Assembly (NCBI RefSeq): GCF_000935215.1
Contig: NZ_JXXD01000027.1
Location: forward strand, 39,517-103,516
From: Stutzerimonas stutzeri
Lineage (GTDB): Bacteria > Pseudomonadota > Gammaproteobacteria > Pseudomonadales > Pseudomonadaceae
Length of the DNA stretch: 64,000 nucleotides
Direction: 5' to 3'
The notes under the pieces are model-generated. The model worked only from the letters and a program-made list of their open reading frames with translations. It ran no database searches and was not told the origin of the DNA. Shown piece by piece: positions 18,051-26,260 of this stretch. Position numbers and translations under genes: made by a program. Position 1 is the first letter of the stretch; the number at the start of each line of letters is the position of its first letter.

Positions 18051-18650
18051 TCAGCGAAGCATTCGGTGAATGGCAATGGCTGCCTCGATCGCCTGGTCGT
18101 TGGTGATGTACTCCATGCTCTCCACTTTCTGCAGGGCGATACCGGCAGCCGTAGCGGTGACGGTGACCCGGCCGACGACCACCTGAGGGCCGATGATCCC
18201 CAGCTGAGCGCTGGGGTCCATACGCTTGCTGACATCTACCACGAAGCCGCCGATGTCCTCGGCGCGGGCGTCGTCATGGACCATGCCCAGTTTGCGAAGC
18301 ATCTGCTCGTCCGAGGGGGTTTCGTCGACAGAAATGGCGATGGAAAGGCCGCCGCCTTTGACGTGCTGGGAGATATCGCCGCTCTGCATTTCCCGGGAAA
18401 GCCAGGAGCAGCTGATGCCATAGACGGTCAGGTTGTCGTAACGGCCCCCATCGTCCAGATCCACCTGGGCCAGACCATCCAGAAGCGGCGTGAGTCGTGC
18501 CGCGATCCGTTCACACTTGGGCAGCTGTTCCAGCGTCGGAGCGGCATTAGCGGCCTTGGGAATGGATGCTGAGCCCTCTTCTTCGCTGCAGCCATTGGCT
18601 GCGAGAGCGAGCGACAGCAGCACGAACTGGACTGAACGGGGGATCGACAA
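18051..18650 (-). CDS. Putative lipoprotein of unknown function
   Basis: 199 residues from a TTG start, supported by AGGAA seven bases upstream. The N-terminus is a lipoprotein signal ending in the lipobox LAANGC (Cys21). The mature part has two more cysteines (PKCERIAARL, GISCSWLS) and ends in a helical AIEAAIAIHRML segment. The layout resembles DUF3558-like lipoproteins but I cannot assign it. Same strand as its exported-protein neighbours. Confidence 0.65.
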   Translation of the reverse strand: MSIPRSVQFVLLSLALAANGCSEEEGSASIPKAANAAPTLEQLPKCERIAARLTPLLDGLAQVDLDDGGRYDNLTVYGISCSWLSREMQSGDISQHVKGGGLSIAISVDETPSDEQMLRKLGMVHDDARAEDIGGFVVDVSKRMDPSAQLGIIGPQVVVGRVTVTATAAGIALQKVESMEYITNDQAIEAAIAIHRMLR

Positions 18651-18766
18651 GAGGTGTTTCCTGGCGGGGCGCTGGGATGTGTGACCGCACCAACGGTCAA
18701 GCGAACCCCAAATGTAGACCAGATCGACAGGGCTTCAAGTCAGCGGGGGCCTGCCGGGCTCTGGCA

Positions 18767-19471
18767 TCAGCGCGACTTGCGGTATACGTCGTCGAAACGC
18801 ACGTTGAGCCCGCCGCAGTGGCTGTTATCGGTCACCACCAGATTGCCGGCGACATGCTGCAGGGTCACCTGGCAGTCGTATTCGTCATCGCCTTCGCTGA
18901 TCTTCAGCAGGTCGTCCGAGGGTCGAGCATGGCCGGAGAATGCCCCGACATGAACGATTGGCTCTCCGTAGCTGTTGAGGCCGCCTTGCCACAAGGCCTC
19001 GCCTTCAACGGTGAAGGGGCCGTCGGGCGAGGGTTGGGTAATGAGGATGCTGTTGCCTCCCGCGATGGGGTGCCAGCGGCCGATCCAGTCGCCGGCCTTG
19101 GGTACCGGCGTAGCGTGGTCGATACGGACGTGGTGCGCCGGCAGCCAGCCGACGAACTCGCGCTTGCTGGAGAAATACCAGGCACAAGCCCAGCCATCCG
19201 TCTCCTTGCCGACCAGCAGCTTGTCACCATTCACTAGATAGGCGCGTCGGATGCAGTATTCCTGCTCCGGGCAGCCAACCGCGTCATCGCGAAAATGCAC
19301 GGGTTGATCTGCATTGGCTACAACCTCCGCATGCCTTACTTCGCCGGCGAAGGCCGGAAAGAAGCCATTGCGGCAGGAATACGGCTCGATAGCCTGCGCT
19401 GATGGCGCCAGCAGCATGCATAGCAGGATGGCTCTGATTCGCACGGTGCGCGGTCTCCTCATTACAGCCAT
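18767..19471 (-). CDS. Exported protein with SH3-like segment, unknown function
   Basis: 234 residues. A signal peptide ends near residue 27 (APSAQAIEP). The mature part has paired cysteines (YSCRNG, GCPEQEYC, ACAWYF, YDCQV, HCGGLN), suggesting disulfides in the periplasm. The stretch REFVGWLPAHHVRI looks like the end of a bacterial SH3 fold. The start ATG (19471) lies inside the stem of an inverted repeat shared with the end of aguA (19465-19504), 22 bases downstream of the aguA stop, so it may be expressed from the agu transcript under structural control. Confidence 0.65.
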   Translation of the reverse strand: MAVMRRPRTVRIRAILLCMLLAPSAQAIEPYSCRNGFFPAFAGEVRHAEVVANADQPVHFRDDAVGCPEQEYCIRRAYLVNGDKLLVGKETDGWACAWYFSSKREFVGWLPAHHVRIDHATPVPKAGDWIGRWHPIAGGNSILITQPSPDGPFTVEGEALWQGGLNSYGEPIVHVGAFSGHARPSDDLLKISEGDDEYDCQVTLQHVAGNLVVTDNSHCGGLNVRFDDVYRKSR

Positions 19472-19504
19472 GTTGACCCGCCCAGGGGATCAACTACATG
19501 GCTG
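19465..19504 (-). repeat. Inverted repeat joining the aguA stop and the next start codon
   Basis: Arms CAGCCATGTTGA (19465-19476) and TCAACTACATGGCTG (19490-19504) pair over 12 bp with a two-base bulge. On the minus strand the first arm contains the aguA stop region and the second the ATG of the downstream exported-protein gene. No T-run follows, so terminator function is doubtful; start-codon sequestration is possible. Confidence 0.5.
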
Positions 19505-20609
19505 ATCGGTTCAGCGGTGCCGGCTGCTGCTGGGTGATGCAGTGGATGTTGCCGCCGCCGAGGAGAATCTCGCGGCCAGGCACCATGACGACCCGGTGCT
19601 CCGGAAAGACCTGCGCCAGGATGCGCTCGGCTTCGGCGTCCAGCGGGTCGCCGAAGGCTGGGGCGATGATGCCGCCGTTGACGATGAGGAAGTTCACGTA
19701 GCTGCCGGCCAGGCGTATCGACGGGTCGCGCGGCTGGCTGCCATCCAGGGCGAGGACCCCGGCGCATTCTTCGGCAGTCGCATGCAGCGGGCCGGGAATC
19801 GGCATCTTGTGCACCGTCAGTGTGCGGCCCTTAGCGTCGCGAACGCTCTGCAGCACGGCCATGGCCGCCTGACAGCGCTCGAAGTTGGGGTCGTTCGCAT
19901 CGTCGGTCCAGGCCAGCAGTACTTCGCCCGGGCGCACGAAGCAGCAGAAGTTGTCGACGTGGCCGTCGGTTTCATCGTTGAACAGGCCGTGCGGCAGCCA
20001 GATGATGCTGTCGACCGCCAGCTGTTCCCGCAGCACGCTCTCGATCTGCTCGCGGGACAGATGCGGGTTGCGATTGCGATTGAGCAGGCATTCCTCGGTG
20101 GTGATCAGCGTGCCCTCGCCGTCGACGTGGATCGAGCCGCCCTCGAGCACGAAGCCCTCGGTGCGGTAGCGGTCGCAGTATTCGAGTTCGAGGATCTTGC
20201 GCGCCACTTCGTCGTCGCGCTGCCAGTCGGCATAGAGGCCGCCGTCTTCACCGCCCCAGGCGTTGAACGTCCAGTCGACGCCGCGCAGGCCGCCTTGGTC
20301 GTCGATGACGAAGGTCGGCCCGGTATCGCGCACCCAGGCGTCGTCGGTGCTCAGTTCCACCACGCGGATGCGCGGATCGTCCAGTGCCGCGCGGGCTGCG
20401 AGGTACTGCTCGGCGCTGGCGCAGACGGTAACCGGCTCGAAGCGTGCAATGGCCTTGGCGACAGCGGTGAACGCGGCCTGCGCGGGCGCGCCGTTGTTAC
20501 GCCAGTTGTCCGGGCGTTGCGGCCAGACCATCCAGGTCTGGCTGTGCGGTGCCCATTCGGCGGGCATGAAGTAGCCATCGGTACGCGGCGTGGTGGTCAG
20601 GGTGGTCAT
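19494..20609 (-). CDS. aguA: Agmatine deiminase
   Basis: 371 residues. Hydrolyses agmatine to N-carbamoylputrescine and ammonia, the first step from arginine-derived agmatine to putrescine. Member of the guanidino-modifying (PAD-type) superfamily: the substrate-binding stretch [12 protein letters not shown], the catalytic His in [14 protein letters not shown] and the nucleophilic Cys in [13 protein letters not shown] near the C-terminus are all present. I prefer the ATG at 20609 (MTTLTTTPR, as in PAO1 AguA) over the ATG two codons upstream, because GAGAG is then at normal spacing. It is transcribed after aguB with a 65-base gap. Confidence 0.95.
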   Translation of the reverse strand: MTTLTTTPRTDGYFMPAEWAPHSQTWMVWPQRPDNWRNNGAPAQAAFTAVAKAIARFEPVTVCASAEQYLAARAALDDPRIRVVELSTDDAWVRDTGPTFVIDDQGGLRGVDWTFNAWGGEDGGLYADWQRDDEVARKILELEYCDRYRTEGFVLEGGSIHVDGEGTLITTEECLLNRNRNPHLSREQIESVLREQLAVDSIIWLPHGLFNDETDGHVDNFCCFVRPGEVLLAWTDDANDPNFERCQAAMAVLQSVRDAKGRTLTVHKMPIPGPLHATAEECAGVLALDGSQPRDPSIRLAGSYVNFLIVNGGIIAPAFGDPLDAEAERILAQVFPEHRVVMVPGREILLGGGNIHCITQQQPAPLNRSAM

Positions 20610-20674
20610 CTGCATCTCTCATGAAGCGGGAAAGGACAGGCCTTTCCCGTGGTTCGTAGCGGCGGGCGCGCGGC

Positions 20675-21556
20675 TCACTCTGAAGGCTGCGAGCCGTCCA
20701 GGGTCCGGATCGAGCCGTAGAGATTCGGCCGGCGATCGCGGAACACGCCCCAGGCGCTGCGGATGTGTTCGAGCTGGTCGAGATCGAACTGGTGCACCAG
20801 CACGCCCTCGCTGGTTTCGTCCATTTCCTCGACCTTGGCCCCGAACTGGTCGGCGATGAACGACGAACCGTAGAAGGTGATGTCGTAGCCGTCCTGCTCT
20901 TCGCGGCCGATGCGGTTGCTGGCGATCAGCGGCATCAGGTTGGCGCCGGCATGGCCCTGCTGTACGCGCTGCCAGTGGTCGCGCGAGGTGATGTTCGGGT
21001 CGTGCGGCTCGCTGCCGATGGCGGTCGGGTAGAACAGCAGTTCGGCGCCCATCAGCGCCATGCTGCGCGCGGTTTCGGGGAACCACTGATCCCAGCAGAT
21101 GGCCACGCCGATCTTGGCGTAGCGGGTGTTCCACACCTTGAAGCCGGTGTCGCCCGGGTTGAAGTAGTACTTCTCGTGATACCCGGGGCCATCCGGAATG
21201 TGGCTCTTGCGGTAGACGCCGAGCAGCTTGCCGTCGGCATCGATGATGGCGATGGAATTGAAGCGGGCGCGTCCGGCCAGCTCGAAGAAGCTGATCGGCA
21301 GCACCACCTGCAGCTCGGCGGCGACCTTCTGAAAATGCTGGATGGCCGGGTTTTCCTCGACCGGCGTCGCCAGCTGCAGGTACTCGGCGTTGGGCTTCTG
21401 GCAGAAGTAGGGCGTCTCGAACAGCTCCTGGATGAGGATGATCTGCGCGCCCTTGGCGGCGGCTTCGCGCACCAGCTTGTCGGCATTGGCGATGTTGGCC
21501 TGGCTATCCCAGGAACAGGCCATCTGGGTGGCGGCAACGGTAACGACTCGGGACAT
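20675..21556 (-). CDS. aguB: N-carbamoylputrescine amidohydrolase
   Basis: 293 residues, nitrilase superfamily. Converts N-carbamoylputrescine to putrescine, CO2 and ammonia, completing the agmatine deiminase route. The Glu-Lys-Cys triad is visible: Glu in QELFETPYF, Lys in YRKSHIPDGPGY and Cys in AICWDQWFPE. GAGG precedes the ATG by five bases. It is the first gene of the aguBA pair, and the upstream 21557-21690 region carries TTTAT(T)CGATA repeats that may bind AguR. Confidence 0.95.
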   Translation of the reverse strand: MSRVVTVAATQMACSWDSQANIANADKLVREAAAKGAQIILIQELFETPYFCQKPNAEYLQLATPVEENPAIQHFQKVAAELQVVLPISFFELAGRARFNSIAIIDADGKLLGVYRKSHIPDGPGYHEKYYFNPGDTGFKVWNTRYAKIGVAICWDQWFPETARSMALMGAELLFYPTAIGSEPHDPNITSRDHWQRVQQGHAGANLMPLIASNRIGREEQDGYDITFYGSSFIADQFGAKVEEMDETSEGVLVHQFDLDQLEHIRSAWGVFRDRRPNLYGSIRTLDGSQPSE

Positions 21557-21606
21557 GGAAACCTCGCGGCTGCAGTTGAAAGGGCGACGGCTATCGAAAG
21601 CGCAAA

Positions 21607-21690
21607 TTTATTCGATAGTTATCTGGATTGGTAGAGGGCTGAACGCCGATAGAAAATAAATGGCTGACCGTTTATCGATATTTATCGATC
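21607..21690 (-). promoter_or_regulatory. aguB promoter region with repeated TTTATCGATA motifs
   Basis: The aguR-aguB gap is unusually AT-rich and holds three copies of a related motif: TTTATTCGATAG (21607-21618), TTTATCGATA (21671-21680) and TTTATCGATC (21681-21690, overlapping the aguR stop). In PAO1 AguR represses aguBA from the region between aguR and aguB, so these are candidate operators. Confidence 0.45.
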
Positions 21691-22339
21691 AGTGGCTCAG
21701 TGTTTCCCGCTTCGGCAGGCATGGCGGCAGATACAGGCCGAGATAGGCATCGAATACACGCAGGCCTTCCTCGGCCATGCGTGGCGTCAGGCTGCCGTAC
21801 AGCTGTATGGATCGAGCATAGACGCGGTCGCCGAGTTCCACGGCCATGGCGAACACATCGATGTCCTGCGGCAGAGGCGGCAGGGCGAAATGTCGCTCGA
21901 ACACGGCCTGCATCGCCTGGCCGAGTTCCAGGTCCAGGCGCTGATCGGTCTGCGTTACCTCGCCGAGGCCGTGCTGCACGAGGATCAGCTGGCGGGCGGC
22001 GCTGTCCTGCTCGTAGACCCCGAGCATGCGCTGTTCGATCAGTCGCGACAGGTCGCGCCAGCTGCTCAGGCTCTGGTGATCGATGGGCTGCTCGAGGCTG
22101 TCCCTGAACGTTGCGTGCACATCGGCCGTCAGCGCCGCGAGCAATGCCGGCACGCCGGAGAAGAAGTGGTAGACGGAGGAGGGCGGAATGCCGGCGCGCT
22201 CCGCCACCGCGTACACCGATAGCGTCGCGGCGCCCTGCTCGGCGAGCAGTTCACGGGCGCTGGAGAGAATCTGGCGGATGCGCACCTGGCTGCTGGCGCG
22301 CGGGCGGCGACTGGGCATCGCGGGGCTGGGCTTGGTCAT
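21689..22339 (-). CDS. aguR: TetR-family repressor of the agmatine operon
   Basis: 216 residues from the ATG at 22339; a GTG seven codons upstream is also open. A TetR N-terminal helix-turn-helix spans about 20-65 (ARELLAEQGAATLSVYAVAE, RAGIPPSSVYHFFSG), followed by the helical ligand-binding part. In PAO1 AguR represses aguBA and is relieved by agmatine and N-carbamoylputrescine. Position and strand here (aguR-aguB-aguA) match that arrangement. The C-terminus is less conserved, so the symbol rests mainly on context. Confidence 0.85.
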   Translation of the reverse strand: MTKPSPAMPSRRPRASSQVRIRQILSSARELLAEQGAATLSVYAVAERAGIPPSSVYHFFSGVPALLAALTADVHATFRDSLEQPIDHQSLSSWRDLSRLIEQRMLGVYEQDSAARQLILVQHGLGEVTQTDQRLDLELGQAMQAVFERHFALPPLPQDIDVFAMAVELGDRVYARSIQLYGSLTPRMAEEGLRVFDAYLGLYLPPCLPKRETLSH

Positions 22340-22413
22340 CGGCCTATTTGAAGCCAGCACGGCGGCGGATGCAAACCGCCGTGGCGGTCGCCCCGCTGCA
22401 CGCGGGCCTGCGG

Positions 22414-23787
22414 CTAGACGGTATGCAGATACCAGTTGTACTCAAGGTCCGAGATCGAGTGTTCGAACTCGGCCAGTTCGCTTTCCTTGCAGGCGACGAA
22501 GATGTCGATGTAGTCCGGGCTGATGTAGCGCGCCATGATCTCGCTGTCGTCCAGCTCGCGCAGGGCGTCGCGCAGGTTGGTCGGCAGGCTCTGCTCGACC
22601 TGCTCGTAGGAGTTGCCCTCGATGGGGTCATCCGGCTCGATCTTGTTGGTCAGGCCGTGGTGCACCCCGGCGAGGATGCCGGCGAGCAGCAGGTAGGGGT
22701 TGGCGTCGGCGCCGGCGACCCGATGTTCCACACGCACGGCGTCGGGGCTGTCGGTCGGTACACGCAGCGCCACGGTGCGGTTGTCCATGCCCCAGCACGG
22801 CGCATTGGGCACGTAGAACTGGGCGCCGAAACGGCGATAGGAATTTACGTTGGGGCAGAGGAAGGCCATCGAGGCCGCCATGGTCTGCTGCAGGCCGCCG
22901 ATGGCGTGACGCAGCGGCTCGCTGTCCAGCGGATTCTCGGTGGCGAATATGTTGTTGCCATTCTTGTCGAGCAGCGAGATGTGCACGTGCAGCCCGTTGC
23001 CGGCCTGTCCCGGATAGGGCTTGGCCATGAAGGTGGTGTCCATCTCGTGGTCGTAGGCGATGTTCTTGATCAGGCGCTTGAGCAGCACCGCGTAATCGCA
23101 CGCCTTGATCGGATCGGCGACGTGATGCAGGTTGACCTCGAACTGCGCCGGGGCGCTTTCCTTGACGATGGCGTCGGCCGGAATGCCCTGTTCCTTGGCG
23201 CCTTCGAGAATGTCCTGCAGGCAATCGACGTACTCGTCGAGATCGTCGATCAGATAGACCTGGGTCGAGTGTGGGCGCTTGCCGGAGATCGGCGAGCGCG
23301 GTGGCTGCGGCCGGCCGTTGATGTTCTCCTGATCGATCAGATAGAACTCGAGCTCGAAGGCGGCGCAGATGGTCAGGCCCAGCTCGTCGAACTTGCTCAC
23401 CACCTGGCGCAAGACCTCGCGCGGGTCGGCGAAGAAGGGGTCGCCGTCGCGCTCGTGCATGGTCATCAGCAGCTGCGCAGTGGGACGCTTCTGCCAGGGT
23501 TCCTTGCACAGCGTGTTGGGGATCGGGAAACAGGTGCGGTCGGAGTCGCCGATATCCATGCCCAGGCCGGTGCTTTCAACGGTGATTCCGTTGATGTCGA
23601 GGGCGAACAGCGAAGCGGGGAGGTTGATGCCCTTTTCGTAGACCTTGTGCAGGCTGGCGCGCTCGATGCGCTTGCCGCGCACGACTCCATTCATGTCGGT
23701 GATCAGCAGATCGACGTACTGAACCTCCGGATGTTCCTTGAGAAATGCGTTAGCTTCGTTGAGCTGAACGGCACGCGGCGGGGCCAT
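22414..23787 (-). CDS. spuI: Gamma-glutamylpolyamine synthetase (GlnA-like)
   Basis: 457 residues, glutamine synthetase fold. Ligates glutamate to putrescine or another polyamine with ATP, the first step of the gamma-glutamylation pathway (PuuA/PauA type). Glutamine-synthetase landmarks: N-terminal beta-grasp part (VQYVDLLITDMNGVVRGKRI), AAFELEFYLID, GNGLHVHISLLDKNG, NSYRRFGAQFYVP and the substrate-loop region RVEHRVAGADANPYL. AAGG lies nine bases before the ATG. It is divergent from spuA and convergent with nothing; the gap to aguR is 74 bases. It corresponds to PAO1 PA0296 (spuI/pauA1). Confidence 0.92.
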   Translation of the reverse strand: MAPPRAVQLNEANAFLKEHPEVQYVDLLITDMNGVVRGKRIERASLHKVYEKGINLPASLFALDINGITVESTGLGMDIGDSDRTCFPIPNTLCKEPWQKRPTAQLLMTMHERDGDPFFADPREVLRQVVSKFDELGLTICAAFELEFYLIDQENINGRPQPPRSPISGKRPHSTQVYLIDDLDEYVDCLQDILEGAKEQGIPADAIVKESAPAQFEVNLHHVADPIKACDYAVLLKRLIKNIAYDHEMDTTFMAKPYPGQAGNGLHVHISLLDKNGNNIFATENPLDSEPLRHAIGGLQQTMAASMAFLCPNVNSYRRFGAQFYVPNAPCWGMDNRTVALRVPTDSPDAVRVEHRVAGADANPYLLLAGILAGVHHGLTNKIEPDDPIEGNSYEQVEQSLPTNLRDALRELDDSEIMARYISPDYIDIFVACKESELAEFEHSISDLEYNWYLHTV

Positions 23788-24027
23788 GATGAATTACCTT
23801 AATTGTTAAAAATTTCAATCATCAGATGCTTGTCTGGGAGTCAATCGAAAAGCCTGTTCACTGTCAATAGTAGCCCGCCAGCGCCCCATGAGTGCCCACA
23901 ATGGGCCTTTTTTGGGGCATCTCCGGTGCGCTGAATCCATCGCGCACCGGGCTAATGCTCGGGCTATTGTCTATAAAAATGAACAAGACTACTCTCCGGT
24001 ATGCCCCATTCGAACAACGAGTATCCC
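23788..24027. promoter_or_regulatory. Divergent spuI / spuA promoter region
   Basis: 240 bases between divergent starts. The left third is AT-rich (23790-23825). Structure includes a perfect 7-bp inverted repeat GGTGCGC / GCGCACC around 23926-23949, a GCCCCA...TGGGGC pair flanking a T6 run, a near direct repeat CGGGCTAATG / CGGGCTATTG, and TATAAAAAT about 50 bases before the likely spuA ATG as a -10 candidate. The spu genes are polyamine-inducible in PAO1; I cannot identify the operator by eye. Confidence 0.45.
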
Positions 24028-24771
24028 ATGCCTCGCAAGCCTCTGATCGGCGTTTCGGCCTGTACCAAGCAGATCGGACATCACGGCTTCCACATCGCCG
24101 GTGACAAGTACCTGCGTGCCGCGGCGATTGCCGGCGTGCCGCTGGTGATTCCGGCGCTGGAGCTGATCGACCCGGCGACCCTGCTGGAGACCTTCGATGG
24201 CCTGCTGTTCACCGGCTCGCCCTCGAACGTCGAGCCACATCACTATGGCGGCCCGGCGAGCGAGACGGGCACCCATCACGATCCGTTGCGCGACCGTCTC
24301 ACCCTGCCGCTGATTCGCGCGGCTGTCGAGGCGGGCATCCCGGTGTTCGGCATCTGCCGTGGGTTTCAGGAAATGAACGTGGCCTTTGGCGGCAGCCTGC
24401 ACCAGAAGGTTCACGAAGCCGGCCCGTATCAGGACCACCGCGAACGTCCGGACGATCCATTGGAGGTGCAGTACGGACTCAGCCATCCGCTGCACGTGCA
24501 GCCGGGCGGGCTACTTGAGCAGCTGGGCCTGCCGGCGCAGATCCAGGTCAACTCGGTGCATGGCCAGGGCGTCGAGCGGCTTGGAGCCGGTCTGCGCATC
24601 GAGGCGCTGGCGCCGGACGGACTGATCGAGGCGTTCTCCGTCGAGCAGGCGCGCAGCTTCGCCCTCGGCGTGCAGTGGCACCCGGAGTGGAAGGTTCACG
24701 AGCATCCGCATTATCTGACGCTGTTTAGCGGCTTCGCCGAAGCCTGCGAGGCGCGCGCCCGACAACGCTGA
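24028..24771 (+). CDS. spuA: Gamma-glutamyl polyamine-derivative hydrolase (class I glutamine amidotransferase-like)
   Basis: 247 residues from the ATG at 24028 (MPRKPLIGVSAC); an upstream ATG at 24001 is less likely, because family members start at the shorter form. Class I GATase fold with the nucleophile elbow FGICRGFQEMN and the His/Glu pair in GVQWHPEW, all present. PuuD-type enzymes release the gamma-glutamyl group from gamma-glutamyl-GABA and similar intermediates. It leads the spuABCDEFGH cluster, with spuB starting 42 bases downstream. Confidence 0.92.
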   Translation: MPRKPLIGVSACTKQIGHHGFHIAGDKYLRAAAIAGVPLVIPALELIDPATLLETFDGLLFTGSPSNVEPHHYGGPASETGTHHDPLRDRLTLPLIRAAVEAGIPVFGICRGFQEMNVAFGGSLHQKVHEAGPYQDHRERPDDPLEVQYGLSHPLHVQPGGLLEQLGLPAQIQVNSVHGQGVERLGAGLRIEALAPDGLIEAFSVEQARSFALGVQWHPEWKVHEHPHYLTLFSGFAEACEARARQR

Positions 24772-24813
24772 CGGCCGATCCAGGCGGCCCTCCCCAGCAA
24801 CCCCGAGGTCAAC

Positions 24814-26172
24814 ATGAGTATCCAACTCGACCAGCTCACCGGCTGGCTGAAAGAACACAAGATCACCGAAGTGGAATGCCTGATCAGCGACCTGACCGGG
24901 ATCGCCCGCGGCAAGATTTCACCAACCAACAAGTTCCTCGGCGAGAAAGGCATGCGCTTGCCGGAAAGCGTGTTGCTGCAGACCGTGACCGGCGATTACG
25001 TCGAGGACGATATCTACTACGAGCTGCTGGATCCAGCCGACATCGACATGTTCTGCCGCCCTGACCCGAACGCCGTATTCCTCGTGCCCTGGGCCATCGA
25101 GCCCACCGCCCAGGTGATCCACGACACCTACGACAAGATGGGCAACCCCATCGAACTGTCGCCGCGCAACATCTTGAAGCGCGTGTTGAAGATGTACGCC
25201 GACCGCGGTTGGCAGCCCATCGTCGCGCCGGAGATGGAGTTCTACCTGACCAAACGCTGCGAGGACCCGGACCTGCCGTTCCAGCCGCCGATCGGCCGCT
25301 CAGGCCGCCAGGAAACCGGCCGCCAGTCGTTCTCCATCGACGCCGCCAACGAGTTCGATCCGCTGTTCGAGGACATGTACGACTGGTGCGAAGCGCAGGG
25401 CCTGGATCTGGACACCCTGATCCACGAAGAAGGCACCGCGCAGATGGAGATCAACTTCCGTCACGGCGAAGCACTGCACCTGGCCGACCAGATCCTGGTG
25501 TTCAAGCGCACCATGCGCGAGGCGGCGCTCAAGCACAACGTTGCCGCCACCTTCATGGCCAAGCCGATGACCGGCGAGCCAGGCAGCGCGATGCACTTGC
25601 ACCAGAGCGTTATCGACCTCAAGACCGGGCGCAACATCTTCTCCAGTGAAGACGGCTCCATGAGCCAGCTGTTCCTGCACCACGTCGGCGGCCTGCAGAA
25701 GTACATCCCCGAGCTGCTGCCGATGTTCGCGCCGAACGTCAATTCGTTCCGCCGCTTCCTGCCCGACACCTCGGCGCCGGTGAACGTCGAGTGGGGTGAG
25801 GAGAACCGCACCGTGGGCCTGCGCGTGCCGGACTCCGACCCGCAGAACCGCCGCGTCGAGAACCGCCTCGCGGGCGCCGATGCCAACCCCTACCTGGCCA
25901 TCGCCGCGAGCCTCCTGTGCGGCTATATCGGTATGGTCGAGCAGCTGCCACCGAGCCAGCCGGTCAAGGGCCGTGGCTATGAACGGCGCAACCTGCGCCT
26001 GCCGCTGACCCTGGAAGCAGCGCTGGAGCGGATGGAAACCTGTCGTGAGCTGGAGAAATACCTGAGCCCGAAATTCATCACCGGCTACGTCGCGGTTAAA
26101 CGCGCCGAGCAGGAAAACTACCACCGCGTGATCAGCTCATGGGAGCGGGAATTCCTGATGCTGTCGGTGTAA
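24814..26172 (+). CDS. spuB: Gamma-glutamylpolyamine synthetase (GlnA-like)
   Basis: 452 residues, second glutamine synthetase-fold ligase of the region. Motifs: VECLISDLTGIARGK, APEMEFYLTKRCED, GSAMHLHQSVIDLKTG, NSFRRFLPDTSAP and RRVENRLAGADANPYLA. GAGG is at good spacing to the ATG. It differs clearly from SpuI, which suggests different polyamine preference; PAO1 carries the same pair (PauA1/PauA2). In the same direction as spuA and spuC. Confidence 0.92.
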   Translation: MSIQLDQLTGWLKEHKITEVECLISDLTGIARGKISPTNKFLGEKGMRLPESVLLQTVTGDYVEDDIYYELLDPADIDMFCRPDPNAVFLVPWAIEPTAQVIHDTYDKMGNPIELSPRNILKRVLKMYADRGWQPIVAPEMEFYLTKRCEDPDLPFQPPIGRSGRQETGRQSFSIDAANEFDPLFEDMYDWCEAQGLDLDTLIHEEGTAQMEINFRHGEALHLADQILVFKRTMREAALKHNVAATFMAKPMTGEPGSAMHLHQSVIDLKTGRNIFSSEDGSMSQLFLHHVGGLQKYIPELLPMFAPNVNSFRRFLPDTSAPVNVEWGEENRTVGLRVPDSDPQNRRVENRLAGADANPYLAIAASLLCGYIGMVEQLPPSQPVKGRGYERRNLRLPLTLEAALERMETCRELEKYLSPKFITGYVAVKRAEQENYHRVISSWEREFLMLSV

Positions 26173-26197
26173 GCGCCGCTTCCTGCCGGAGCCGGTC

Positions 26198-26226
26198 GTA
26201 GGGTGGATGACGCTTTTCTCGTCCAC
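26198..26226. repeat. REP-like intergenic imperfect palindrome
   Basis: GTAGGGTGGATGACG...CGTCCACC sits in the 88-base spuB-spuC gap. A related element lies at 33401-33435. Similar GTAGGGTGGAT... palindromes are scattered between genes in Pseudomonas and relatives. Confidence 0.5.
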
Positions 26227-26260
26227 CGAACATGCACGAACTTTTATCGAGAGGTGACTG

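Noticed and set aside
22111..23802. 563-codon plus-strand open frame covering aguR and spuI
   Set aside because: Antisense shadow of spuI; the sequence is low-complexity Val/Asp/Gly-rich, as expected from the reverse of GC-rich genes.
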